Assembly (NCBI GenBank): GCA_035513275.1
Contig: DATKCJ010000052.1
Coordinates: 1 to 12,848 of the forward strand
Length of the DNA stretch: 12,848 nt
Reading direction: 5' to 3'
DNA from: DATKCJ01 sp035513275
GTDB lineage: Bacteria; Verrucomicrobiota; Verrucomicrobiia; Opitutales; Opitutaceae
Shown one piece after another: positions 1 to 7,082 of this stretch; the first letter of the stretch is position 1; each line of letters begins with the position of its first letter. The notes under the pieces are model-generated. The model was not told the origin of the DNA, made no database searches, and saw nothing but the letters and a program-made list of their open reading frames with translations. The position numbers were made by a program, and so were the translations under genes.

Positions 1-3
1 TCT

Positions 4-1965
4 TTGGCGGGCACCTTGCTTGGCGGCCTTCGTCGGATCGACGGTTTCGTGGGAACCAATGTGTTCCTCCGCTACATCCTCATCCTACTTGTTTATTCGG
101 TGGAGTTGGTGACGGCGTTCTATCTTGCCTACGAGGTGCGCTGGGACTTTGCGGTCCCGCTGGACGTGCAACACCAGCGGTTCGTGCTGATTGGTGTGGT
201 TGTGGGCTGCAAGTTGGTCCTGCTTCATTCGTTCGGGCAGTTTCGGAGTGTTCTGAGCTACTTCGGGCTGGCCGATTTTGGCGCCGTCCTGGTGTCGATG
301 AGCGCGGTCTCGGGGATGATGTTGCTCCTCTGGTATGCTTCGGAAGCTTCGGCAGCGCCGTCGCGTGGCGTGGTGCTGATGGATTTCGTGCTGAGCGTGG
401 CACTCATCGCGAGCTCCAGACTGACGCTGAGAGTTGCACGGACCTGGAGCAGTTCGGGGAAATCGCGGGAGCATTCCGGACAACGCAGAGTGGCGATCAT
501 CGGAGCCGGAGACGTGGGCGAGGCGCTTGCGAAGGATTTGTTGCAGCGCCCGGGAAATGGACTGACGCCCGTGTGCTTCATTGATGATGATCGCAAGAGC
601 ATTGGTCGGAGTGTTCACGGCATTCCGGTATTGGGCCCGATCGAGAATTTGCGGGAGATTGGAGCTCGGGTGAATGTGAACGAACTGGTGATCACGCTTC
701 TCGACGCGCCGCCGAGGCAAGTGAAGGAGATCGTCGAAGTGGGACGGCTGATTGGCGCGAGCACACGCATCATTCCCTCGTTCTCGGATCTCGCCTCCGG
801 CAAGGTGAAGGTCGAGCGTTCCCGGCCGGTCGCGATCGAGGATCTGCTGGGTCGCGAACAGGTGCGGCTCGACTCGGACGGCATCGCGCGTCTGCTGTGC
901 GACCGTGTGGTCATGGTGACGGGGGCAGGGGGCAGCATCGGTGGTGAGCTGTGCCGCCAGATAATTTCGCACCGGCCGCGGCAGCTTGTGATGGTCGACC
1001 AGACGGAGATCGCACTCTTTGAGATCGAGCAGGAACTTGTGGGAGCGGGTGGTGGCGATCCTCTGGTCCCGCTGATCGTCGATGTGAGTGACGGGCCCGC
1101 GATCCGGCTCGTGATGGAGCGATTTCGACCGGCGATCGTATTTCACGCGGCGGCGCACAAGCATGTGCCGCTCATGGAGCGCCAGCCCGCCGAGGCGCTC
1201 AAGAACAACACGCTGGCGACAGCGGACCTCGCCCGGCTTGCCAGCGAGTCGGGTGTCGAGCGGTTTGTGTTCATCTCGACTGACAAGGCCATCAACCCGA
1301 CGAGCGTGATGGGTTGCAGCAAACGACTCGCCGAGAAGGCGCTCCAGTCGCAGCAACACGCCCCGGGAAATGAGACCGAGTTTCTAGCGGTCCGGTTTGG
1401 CAATGTTCTGGGCTCGAGCGGAAGCGTGGTGCCGACCTTCAAGCGCCAGATCGCGCAAGGTGGGCCGGTCACGGTCACGCACGAGGAGATGACGCGCTAT
1501 TTCATGACAATTCCCGAGGCGGTCGGCCTGGTGTTGCAGACGGCGGTGATCGGCCACGGCGGGGAAATCCTCATCCTCGATATGGGGCAGCCTGTGAAGA
1601 TTGTGGAGATGGCCCGCCAGATGATTGAACTCAGCGGCTACCGCCCCGGGTTGGATATCGAGATCAAGATCACGGGACTGCGCCCGGGCGAGAAGCTCTA
1701 CGAGGAACTCCGCCATACCGAGGAGAATCATGAGCCGACAGTGCATCCGCGCATTTTCCGTCTGCGCAGCGAAGCGACGCGCGAAAGCGCGGAGCCCTGG
1801 CTGAACGAACTTCGCGGTGCGACGGCCGCACCGTCTGCAACGATCAAGTCGCTCATGCGTCGCCACGTGCCGGAATACCAGCCGTTCTACACGTGTGATG
1901 AGGACGATTCGTCGGCCCACCTTGTTGAGCCGGAATCCAGGGCTTTCGTCGTGTCCGTCTCGTGA
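4..1965 (+). CDS. Membrane-bound nucleotide-sugar 4,6-dehydratase/epimerase (CapD/FlaA1/WbpM family)
   Basis: Polysaccharide-biosynthesis enzyme that modifies UDP-sugars at the inner membrane to supply unusual sugars for O-antigen, capsule or glycan. The N-terminus (about residues 22-140) carries four hydrophobic segments. A first Rossmann domain (CoA-binding-like) has the nucleotide loop GAGDVG at 167-172. The catalytic SDR domain begins with TGAGGSIG at 306-313 and carries STDKAINPTS (425-434) followed by the MGCSK active site (M436, K440), the Met-x-x-x-Lys variant typical of this family rather than Tyr-x-x-x-Lys. The C-terminal RPGEKLYEEL motif is also family-typical. At 653 residues it is full length for the family. 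The start is uncertain: the frame is open to the window edge, position 4 is TTG, and GTG codons follow at 49 and 61, so the true start may lie upstream. Its 3' end overlaps the convergent ligase gene by 79 bp. The family is confident; the exact substrate (for example UDP-GlcNAc) cannot be told. Confidence 0.93.
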   Translation: MAGTLLGGLRRIDGFVGTNVFLRYILILLVYSVELVTAFYLAYEVRWDFAVPLDVQHQRFVLIGVVVGCKLVLLHSFGQFRSVLSYFGLADFGAVLVSMSAVSGMMLLLWYASEASAAPSRGVVLMDFVLSVALIASSRLTLRVARTWSSSGKSREHSGQRRVAIIGAGDVGEALAKDLLQRPGNGLTPVCFIDDDRKSIGRSVHGIPVLGPIENLREIGARVNVNELVITLLDAPPRQVKEIVEVGRLIGASTRIIPSFSDLASGKVKVERSRPVAIEDLLGREQVRLDSDGIARLLCDRVVMVTGAGGSIGGELCRQIISHRPRQLVMVDQTEIALFEIEQELVGAGGGDPLVPLIVDVSDGPAIRLVMERFRPAIVFHAAAHKHVPLMERQPAEALKNNTLATADLARLASESGVERFVFISTDKAINPTSVMGCSKRLAEKALQSQQHAPGNETEFLAVRFGNVLGSSGSVVPTFKRQIAQGGPVTVTHEEMTRYFMTIPEAVGLVLQTAVIGHGGEILILDMGQPVKIVEMARQMIELSGYRPGLDIEIKITGLRPGEKLYEELRHTEENHEPTVHPRIFRLRSEATRESAEPWLNELRGATAAPSATIKSLMRRHVPEYQPFYTCDEDDSSAHLVEPESRAFVVSVS

Positions 1966-3407
1966 CCTTGCGGATCGGGCGACGCTGGATTGTCCAGCTC
2001 GGCCCAGCGCTGGCTGGCAAAAAAGAAAACTGCGGCAGTCATGAGCACGGCGGGAGATTGCAGCACGAAATCCACGTTGGCGTGTAGCGTGAGCAGGCCA
2101 CACGCAACGAGCATGGAGAGGCTGACAGGGTTGTCCCACAAGCGGCGGCGCACGATTCGAGCGAGTCCTTGAATCAAGACGAACACGACCGGCAGAACTC
2201 CGGCGAGCCCGAGCTCCAGCGGAATCTCAATCAGGTCGTCATGTGCGTGCTCCCAATGGATGCCGCCACGCACGCCCACTTGATAGATGTCCGGATAGTT
2301 TTGGGCGTAGAGCGGAAACCCGTGTCGGAAACTCCCAGCGCCCCAGCCGAGCAACCAGCGATCGCCCAACATCGTCCACGCCGCTTCTCTGACCTGGAGT
2401 CGAGCCTTCAACGCAACCTGTGGATTCTCGAGCAGATCGTTGAAGCGAGACCAGGCGCGTGGCGAGTTGATCACGGTCAGGCTGACGGCGAGAACGCCGA
2501 CAAATGCGAGGGCGAACGGTGCCAGCCTCGCCCTTCGGCTTCCCCCTGAGAGTCGGCGCCACACCCAGCGGATTCCGAGAGACGCTGTTAACAGGGCCGC
2601 GAAGGCGAACAGAAGGGCGATCGAAGCGCGGGAGTATGAGAACACGACCGTCATCGCGGCGGACAACGCGATGATGATGAAAACCCAGGCCTGGCCCGGT
2701 TCCTCCAACTTGAATCGCTCGCGGCGGTGTGACCAGAAGGCGAGTCCTGCAGCGAGCGCGACCATCAGGTTCAGGTAGGCACCCGCGTGGTTGGGATAGA
2801 TGAAACTGGCGGTGAAGGCACTGTTGCTCGGAGCGTAGATCCAGAAGATCTGTTCTGTGCCGGTGAGCTTCTGAAGCAGACTCAAGAGTGCAATCAGCGC
2901 GGAGTTCGAGACAAGCAGTGTGAACAGCAGGCGGTAGCTCTGCCTCCGGGAGAAGCCGATCCAAACCGAGCTGACCGCCAGCCAGAGGGAGGCGCAGGTA
3001 ACAAGAGCCCTCCACGGATTGGATCTGACGAAGGGCGCCTGAATCCCGGAGGGAAGCCAGTCCACATGAGGCAAAGGCTCAAGCCACCACGAGACCGAGT
3101 CGCTCACGTATTTCCAGGAAGGATTGCACCCCTGAATCACGAGATACACGAGCAACGCGAGGCCTCCCCAGAATCCTGGCCATCGGAGCAGAACAAACCA
3201 CGCCTCGTTCCGAGGCGCCGTGTTTCGTTCGAACGGATTTCGGCGCGGTATCAACGCCAGCGAAAATCCGATGATCGCGAACCCGAGACTTGTTAACTGG
3301 CTCCACGGATGCATCGTGCCCAAGGCCCACGGCAGGAAACAGAGGTGGAGAACCGTGACGCCAACCAGAGTCGACTCCAGTGGATGCAGGGGCGGCCTTG
3401 TCTTCAT
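1887..3407 (-). CDS. O-antigen ligase / Wzy-type polymerase family membrane protein
   Basis: Polytopic inner-membrane protein of the O-antigen ligase/polymerase superfamily, which transfers or polymerises undecaprenyl-linked glycans on the periplasmic face. From the ATG at 3405-3407 (MKTRPPLHPL) it is 506 residues with about 10-12 hydrophobic segments. A large periplasmic loop follows about residue 310. It contains GWGAGSF and then WEHAHDDLIEIPLELGLAG with H389, the His-Asp-x-x-x-x-x-Glu-x-Gly pattern characteristic of the Wzy_C domain. A longer reading frame begins at 3530, but its first 41 residues are polar and arginine-rich and lie in the divergent promoter region, so I reject that extension. 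The hydrophilic tail (residues about 465-506, ending SSSSHV) is encoded opposite the end of the dehydratase gene. The gene is divergent from the exosortase. Ligase and polymerase activities cannot be separated from sequence alone. Confidence 0.9.
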   Translation of the reverse strand: MKTRPPLHPLESTLVGVTVLHLCFLPWALGTMHPWSQLTSLGFAIIGFSLALIPRRNPFERNTAPRNEAWFVLLRWPGFWGGLALLVYLVIQGCNPSWKYVSDSVSWWLEPLPHVDWLPSGIQAPFVRSNPWRALVTCASLWLAVSSVWIGFSRRQSYRLLFTLLVSNSALIALLSLLQKLTGTEQIFWIYAPSNSAFTASFIYPNHAGAYLNLMVALAAGLAFWSHRRERFKLEEPGQAWVFIIIALSAAMTVVFSYSRASIALLFAFAALLTASLGIRWVWRRLSGGSRRARLAPFALAFVGVLAVSLTVINSPRAWSRFNDLLENPQVALKARLQVREAAWTMLGDRWLLGWGAGSFRHGFPLYAQNYPDIYQVGVRGGIHWEHAHDDLIEIPLELGLAGVLPVVFVLIQGLARIVRRRLWDNPVSLSMLVACGLLTLHANVDFVLQSPAVLMTAAVFFFASQRWAELDNPASPDPQGHETDTTKALDSGSTRWADESSSSHV

Positions 3408-3490
3408 GCTCAGCGATACCTGCTCGCGTTGCTGTTTCGCACGCCGCCAAGGGAATCGTTGTCGATCGCATCGTCGAGTTTGATCGGTCC

Positions 3491-3510
3491 TCGCGTTACA
3501 AATCAGCGAC
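3491..3510. promoter_or_regulatory. Second copy of the tcgcgttacaaa motif
   Basis: 17/20 identical to 5689-5708 and placed about 77-96 bp upstream of the exosortase start, inside the divergent region. The dyad is weaker here (tcgc / gcga). A possible regulator-binding site common to the exosortase (or ligase) gene and the LolA-like operon. Confidence 0.35.
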
Positions 3511-3550
3511 ACGACCTCGGCGAGCAGCATCGGGCTTCAATTCACCTTGC

Positions 3551-3569
3551 GGGTCCGAATGCCGGACCC
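3551..3569 (+). promoter_or_regulatory. Hairpin upstream of exosortase start
   Basis: Perfect inverted repeat: arm gggtccg at 3551-3557, 5-nt loop, arm cggaccc at 3563-3569. It ends 17 nt before the GTG at 3587. No T-run follows, so it is not a standard terminator. It could be an RNA leader hairpin near the ribosome entry site or an operator. The structure is directly visible; the function is inferred. Confidence 0.4.
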
Positions 3570-3586
3570 AAACCTTTCGAGACGTT

Positions 3587-4678
3587 GTGAAGCTTTCCAG
3601 CCCGCCCTTCATTTCCGGCATGCCCCTCCGGCTTCTCGCGGCGCTCGGCGTGGGGCTGGCCTATGTCGTCTTCCTGACCATCGATCAGTCACACTGGTGG
3701 CGGTTGAAACCGGATTACGCGTTCGGATGGCTCGTGCCGGTTTTTGTCGTGTTTCTCGTTTCGGAGCGCTGGCCAAGGTTGCAGGAGATCGCGCGTTCCG
3801 CCGGTTCCAGCCGGCTGCCGGGTTGGCTGAAGAACATCGTTTGGTTTGCCGCTGCCGCCGCGTTGGCGGGTGGGCTGCTCTTGTTTGTTCTGGGAGCGAT
3901 CTATCGCGCGGGAGCGGGCAGCACCCAGCCCGGTTCGCTGATCCTCGCTTGTGGGCACGCGGGAGTTTTGCTGGGCATGATCTATTTCAATGTTCCGCCC
4001 GGTTCATTGGCGGACTCGACCCACTCCAGTCCGTGGCAGGCGCTGCGGTATGACGCTCAATTGCGCGCCGTAGCCTTGTTCGTTTTTCCCGCATTCATCT
4101 GGATCCTCTCCGCTCCGCTGCTGACCGCGGTGGAGAATGCGATCAGTATCGCGCTCCTCCAGAAGGTCGTCGCAACGGTGTTTGCGGTTTTCAGCATGCT
4201 GGGCTTCCCGCTGGTGCAGGAGGGCAACGTGCTCGTGCTCCCACTCGGCACTGTCGGCGTTGCGGAGGCCTGCTCCGGCATTCGCTCGCTCACCGGTTGC
4301 CTGTTTGCGGGCTCCTTCCTCGCGGCGATCTGCTTCAATCGGTTATGGCAGAAGTTTGCGCTCGTCGCCGCGGCGCTGGGTCTCGCCTATTTCACCAACC
4401 TGTTGCGGAGCCTTTTTCTCACGGCGTGGGCCTACGCCTACGGAAGCGAGGCAATCGAAGGTTCCCTGCATGATCTCACGGGATATGCAGTCTTGGGGTT
4501 GACCGTGCTTCTCTTGTTGCTGCTGATGCCGCTCCTCAATCCGGAGCGCTGGCGGCGCTGGCTGAAGTTGGATGAAGTTTCCACCCGCGACGAAATTTCT
4601 GCCGAAGCGAAAATCGTGGATGATTCCTTCCACGAAGGAACCGTCGCGGAGGCGCGGCGCAAAGATGGCGCGGCGTGA
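3587..4678 (+). CDS. Exosortase/archaeosortase family transpeptidase
   Basis: Polytopic inner-membrane cysteine protease/transpeptidase that recognises short C-terminal sorting signals (PEP-CTERM type), cleaves them, and attaches or releases cargo, usually in exopolysaccharide-producing bacteria. Eight or so hydrophobic segments are visible. All three conserved catalytic positions are present (numbering from GTG 3587, 363 residues): Cys229 in EACSGIRSL, Arg274 in NLLRS, and His295 in SLHDLTGY. An early WW..KPDYAFGWLVP segment matches the family's N-terminal W/H-G-x-x-VP region. The start is uncertain: GTG at 3587 or ATG at 3620 (MPLRLLAAL). Reading further upstream to 3380 would enter the divergent ligase gene with polar, non-membrane residues. 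A hydrophilic tail of about 45 residues follows the last membrane segment. No EpsI domain is fused or adjacent, and no protein in the window has a recognisable sorting tail, so cargo must lie elsewhere. The subfamily was not determined. Confidence 0.93.
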   Translation: MKLSSPPFISGMPLRLLAALGVGLAYVVFLTIDQSHWWRLKPDYAFGWLVPVFVVFLVSERWPRLQEIARSAGSSRLPGWLKNIVWFAAAAALAGGLLLFVLGAIYRAGAGSTQPGSLILACGHAGVLLGMIYFNVPPGSLADSTHSSPWQALRYDAQLRAVALFVFPAFIWILSAPLLTAVENAISIALLQKVVATVFAVFSMLGFPLVQEGNVLVLPLGTVGVAEACSGIRSLTGCLFAGSFLAAICFNRLWQKFALVAAALGLAYFTNLLRSLFLTAWAYAYGSEAIEGSLHDLTGYAVLGLTVLLLLLLMPLLNPERWRRWLKLDEVSTRDEISAEAKIVDDSFHEGTVAEARRKDGAA

Positions 4679-4884
4679 GCCGTTGGGTCTGGCGCGCAAT
4701 TTTTCGCGCGCCTCGTGACGGCCGTCTGACGCTTGAGTGACATCTTCGCGCCGGGACGACAACGTCTTGACGTTCTGATTACGCTCACGCACTCGTGATT
4801 CCCTTTTGATCCAACTGCGTTCTCAAATCGTCCCGAATCGTGTTTGAGAATTCCGTGCCCGGCCTTTCCACCCTGAATGAACCC
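4679..4884. other. Intergenic gap with two small inverted repeats and the UPRT-like leader
   Basis: No gene recognised. It holds a perfect hairpin at 4691-4712 (arms ggcgcgc / gcgcgcc, AT-rich 8-nt loop) shortly after the exosortase stop. There is also a 14-bp near-palindrome aacgtc-tt-gacgtt at 4761-4774 that includes a TTGACG -35-like hexamer without a matching -10. An 8-bp-arm palindrome lies at 4820-4850. None is followed by a T-run, so termination here is not shown. Confidence 0.35.
4820..4850 (+). promoter_or_regulatory. Palindrome covering the possible GTG start of the UPRT-like gene
   Basis: Perfect 8-bp arms ttctcaaa (4820-4827) and tttgagaa (4843-4850) around a 15-bp centre. The in-frame GTG at 4840 lies inside the centre. 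This makes it more likely that translation starts downstream (ATG 4885) and that the palindrome is an operator or leader hairpin. If GTG 4840 is the start, the hairpin would occlude it. The structure is seen; the role is inferred. Confidence 0.4.
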
Positions 4885-5634
4885 ATGAATGACGTCTTGG
4901 AATCCTCTGCGAAGTTGCTGCGATTCAGACGCTCTGAAAGCCGGGCGGGTGGCACTTCCCGAGTCAGCGTGAGAGATGATGTTCAAGTTCCCGCCGCACC
5001 CTCGGCAACCGCAGGCGTGCTGCATGTGATCGAGCACTCCCTGGCGGAGCACACGCTCACACAACTCAGGAACAAGCACACGCTGCCCGACCAGTTCCGC
5101 GAACTCAGCAGTTGGCTGCTCCTGTTGCTCACGCTCGAGGCCACTCGCAATGTGCCGACCAGGGAGGAAACGGTCGAAGCTTCGTTCTCGCAGCACAAAG
5201 GTCGTAGTCTTGGAAAGCCGTTGATTTTTCTCGCTCTCAACCGCCATGCGCTTGGGTTGGCCCATGCAGTCGCGGAATCGTTTCCGGGACTTCGGGTCGG
5301 GATGATCACGCTGGATCGTTCGCCAGACACGCAACACATCGAGCCGCGTTTCCACCTGAACAATGCGCCACTTCTAGATTCAGCGAAGGTGATTCTCTTC
5401 GAGCCGGTGATCTCGAGCGGCGTGTCAGCCAGCGTCGCGCTCCGACTCCTGCGGCGGTCGGGGGCGAGCGATGTCAGTCTGATCAGCTTTGTCGGCAGCC
5501 TGGCAGGATTGAGTCATCTTCAATCCGCATTTCCGGACTTGGACGTTTGGACCGCGGGAGTCGATACGGAGCTGGATGCGAAGCGGGGTCCTTTGCCAGG
5601 TCTGGGCGATTTTTCAGCGCGCCTCTACGGCTAG
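4885..5634 (+). CDS. Divergent uracil phosphoribosyltransferase-like protein
   Basis: Homologue of uracil phosphoribosyltransferase (uracil + PRPP to UMP), alignable over the whole enzyme: VIEHSLAEHTL near the start (UPRT: HPLVxHKL), the FREL and LLTLEAT segments, DPDT-like SPDT, and the C-terminal uracil-binding-type PGLGD (P253-D257 counted from GTG 4840). The key PRPP loop, normally VDPMLATGGS, here reads FEPVISSGVS (E188 onward): the Asp is Glu and one Gly is lost. The ILRAGLG segment reads LNRHALG, keeping only the Arg (R135). About 45-59 residues precede the homologous core, depending on the start. I prefer ATG 4885 over GTG 4840 because a palindrome covers the latter; no clear ribosome-binding site supports either. 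The gene lies 206 bp after the exosortase on the same strand. It may be a UPRT with altered substrate, or a regulatory or inactive paralogue; salvage function should not be assumed. Confidence 0.82.
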   Translation: MNDVLESSAKLLRFRRSESRAGGTSRVSVRDDVQVPAAPSATAGVLHVIEHSLAEHTLTQLRNKHTLPDQFRELSSWLLLLLTLEATRNVPTREETVEASFSQHKGRSLGKPLIFLALNRHALGLAHAVAESFPGLRVGMITLDRSPDTQHIEPRFHLNNAPLLDSAKVILFEPVISSGVSASVALRLLRRSGASDVSLISFVGSLAGLSHLQSAFPDLDVWTAGVDTELDAKRGPLPGLGDFSARLYG

Positions 5635-5688
5635 TTTGCGCTGAACAGTTCCGGATTTGCCGGTGGGATGGATGGGAACCGCAGGCTG

Positions 5689-5708
5689 TCGCGTTACAAA
5701 CTCGCGAC
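5689..5708. promoter_or_regulatory. Inverted-repeat motif shared with the exosortase upstream region
   Basis: A 20-bp site, tcgcgttacaaa followed by ctc and gcgac. With one extra base it forms arms gtcgcg (5688-5693) and cgcgac (5703-5708) around a 9-bp spacer. The site at 3491-3510 matches 17 of 20 positions, differing only in the three bases before gcgac. It lies in the gap before the LolA-like/TPR operon. Possible operator for a shared regulator; no protein is assigned. Confidence 0.4.
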
Positions 5709-5756
5709 TTCTTTGTGTCGAATGGGTGAATTCAGCCGGCAATCCTGCTGGGTGGC

Positions 5757-5786
5757 TTGACCGGACAAGAATGCGGTCGCGATAGT
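5757..5786 (+). promoter_or_regulatory. Putative sigma70-type promoter of the LolA-like/TPR operon
   Basis: TTGACC at 5757-5762 (5 of 6 matches to the -35 consensus), an 18-bp spacer, and GATAGT at 5781-5786 (4 of 6 to the -10 consensus). Transcription would begin near 5793, giving a leader of about 15 nt to the ATG at 5808. That fits the signal-peptide start and argues against the TTG at 5757. Predicted by eye only. Confidence 0.45.
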
Positions 5787-5807
5787 TTTGAGCCCCGAAT
5801 GTTCCGC

Positions 5808-7082
5808 ATGCGAAAAACCATAGTACTGTTGATGGCGGTGATCCTGTTCGCCGCGCCGCTTCACTCGAGCGGAGAGGAGGAGACCCAGTCGTTTGCCTTG
5901 CCGAGAATTGACCTTGATCCGGCTCCCACCGGGTTTCCACCCGACAAAGTTGCGTTCGTGCTCAGTTGGATCCGGCAGGTGGCGCCCGAATGCCCGGTGG
6001 AGGAGAGTGCGGGTATCGCCCAGTCCTTTCTTGAGGAGCTTTCACTCAGGCAGCCGGGTGAATTCGATCGGCTCCTGTCTCCGCAAGCCCCTTCGCGCGG
6101 CCTTGAATCAATGCTCTTGCGGCATGCTGGGGCAAAACTCGTGAAGGCGGCCCCCGCTGAACGGGAAAGAATCGCGGAGCGTCGTGTCGGCGTCGTGCTT
6201 GCCGAATCCGGCCAGGCGGTTGGAGACGTCGGCAAACTGATCGGTGAGTTGCGCGATCGCTCCTCATACCAGTATCGCCGTCTGTTGGAGGGGAGGATCG
6301 ACGACAATGACTTGATCGTGGAACTCCGGAAGATCACAGAGCCGGCCGCAGTGGCTCCTGCGGCTCCCGCGGCTCCGAAGCCTTTGACCGCCGACGAAAT
6401 TATTGCGGGGGTCGTGCGCCGCAATCAAACTGGCACAGCCCTGTCGCGCCTTCACGCTTACACAGTCGAGGCGACGCTCACGACTCCTACCGGTCGGAAC
6501 GAGCGGATCGTGATCTCGAAGATGCGCCCGAACAGGCTGCGGCTGACCAGATTCGAGAATGGCCTCACGGCTTACGTCCTTGGTGGTGTAGGCGAGAGCT
6601 TCTGGCAGCAGTCTGCGGGACAGCCACCGCAGTTTGCATCGGGGAGGGATCTCGGCTCCCTTCGTTACGCAACGGAGTTTGCCGATCCGCTCTTTGAGCC
6701 GAATGGCTGCACCTTTGAACGTCTGCCGGACGGGCGTGAGGAGGGGAATGAATTCCACCGCATCCTCGTGCACCGGAAGGATGGTTCCGAATATGTCGCC
6801 AGGATCGAACATGGAAGCTTCCGGCAGATCGGGCGCGAGAATTGGGACAAGACTGTCTCTCACTTCTCGGATTTCCGCGAGATTGACGGGGTGACTTTCG
6901 CCTTTCGTGAGGAGACGACAGATCCCCGGGGAAATCGGGCCGTCATGATTCTAAATCGAGTGGTCACCAATCCCGGATTGATCGCGTCCTACTTCACTCC
7001 GTCTGTTGAGCCCGGAATGGACTATTTCAAATTGGAGCAATCCCTCGCACGTCCTTCCTCACAGGCGTCCCCCGGGTCATGA
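5808..7082 (+). CDS. Secreted LolA-like (outer-membrane lipoprotein-sorting-like) protein
   Basis: 424 residues from ATG 5808. The N-terminus MRKTIVLLMAVILFAAPLHSSG is a clear Sec signal peptide without a lipobox, so the product should be periplasmic or exported. A helical region (about residues 35-180) of unrecognised type follows, then an Ala/Pro linker (around VAPAAPAAPKP), then a C-terminal domain starting at TADEIIAGVVRRNQTGTALS. That domain continues with strand-rich text (YTVEATLTTPTG..., KMRPNRLRLTRF, ISHF/FSDFREIDGVTFAF) typical of LolA-like beta-barrel-half folds that bind lipids or lipoprotein acyl chains. Readings starting at 5757 (TTG) or 5799 (ATG) are possible, but a promoter appears to overlap 5757. 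The stop overlaps the next gene's ATG (ATGA), so the two are probably translationally coupled. The ligand is unknown. The LolA-like assignment rests on pattern recognition and is moderate; membership of the exosortase system is inferred. Confidence 0.75.
   Translation: MRKTIVLLMAVILFAAPLHSSGEEETQSFALPRIDLDPAPTGFPPDKVAFVLSWIRQVAPECPVEESAGIAQSFLEELSLRQPGEFDRLLSPQAPSRGLESMLLRHAGAKLVKAAPAERERIAERRVGVVLAESGQAVGDVGKLIGELRDRSSYQYRRLLEGRIDDNDLIVELRKITEPAAVAPAAPAAPKPLTADEIIAGVVRRNQTGTALSRLHAYTVEATLTTPTGRNERIVISKMRPNRLRLTRFENGLTAYVLGGVGESFWQQSAGQPPQFASGRDLGSLRYATEFADPLFEPNGCTFERLPDGREEGNEFHRILVHRKDGSEYVARIEHGSFRQIGRENWDKTVSHFSDFREIDGVTFAFREETTDPRGNRAVMILNRVVTNPGLIASYFTPSVEPGMDYFKLEQSLARPSSQASPGS

Larger units (their letters stand above)
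3408..3586. promoter_or_regulatory. Divergent intergenic region between ligase and exosortase genes
   Basis: 179 bp lying between the 5' ends of two divergently transcribed genes, so it should hold promoters for both. No convincing -35/-10 pair is visible on either strand. It contains a 20-bp motif at 3491-3510 that recurs at 5689-5708, and a perfect 7-bp-arm hairpin at 3551-3569 close to the exosortase start. Assignment as a regulatory region is inferred from gene orientation. Confidence 0.5.

Noticed and set aside
85..1359. Long minus-strand reading frame (424 codons) opposite the dehydratase
   Set aside because: Arg/His-rich composition, no recognisable motif, and it lies fully antisense to a well-supported enzyme; a shadow of high-GC coding bias.
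2169..3296. Plus-strand frames opposite the ligase gene
   Set aside because: Polar, Arg/Pro-rich translations with no domain; the minus strand encodes a clear polytopic protein here.
3408..3530. N-terminal extension of the ligase to an upstream start
   Set aside because: 41 polar, Arg-rich residues before a typical start (MKTRPP) and membrane segment; it occupies the divergent promoter region.
3380..3586. N-terminal extension of the exosortase to GTG 3380
   Set aside because: It would overlap the divergent ligase gene and add 69 polar residues with no family similarity.
4691..4712. Intrinsic terminator after the exosortase
   Set aside because: The stem is perfect, but the T-rich tract is in the loop and none follows the stem; only called as a hairpin.
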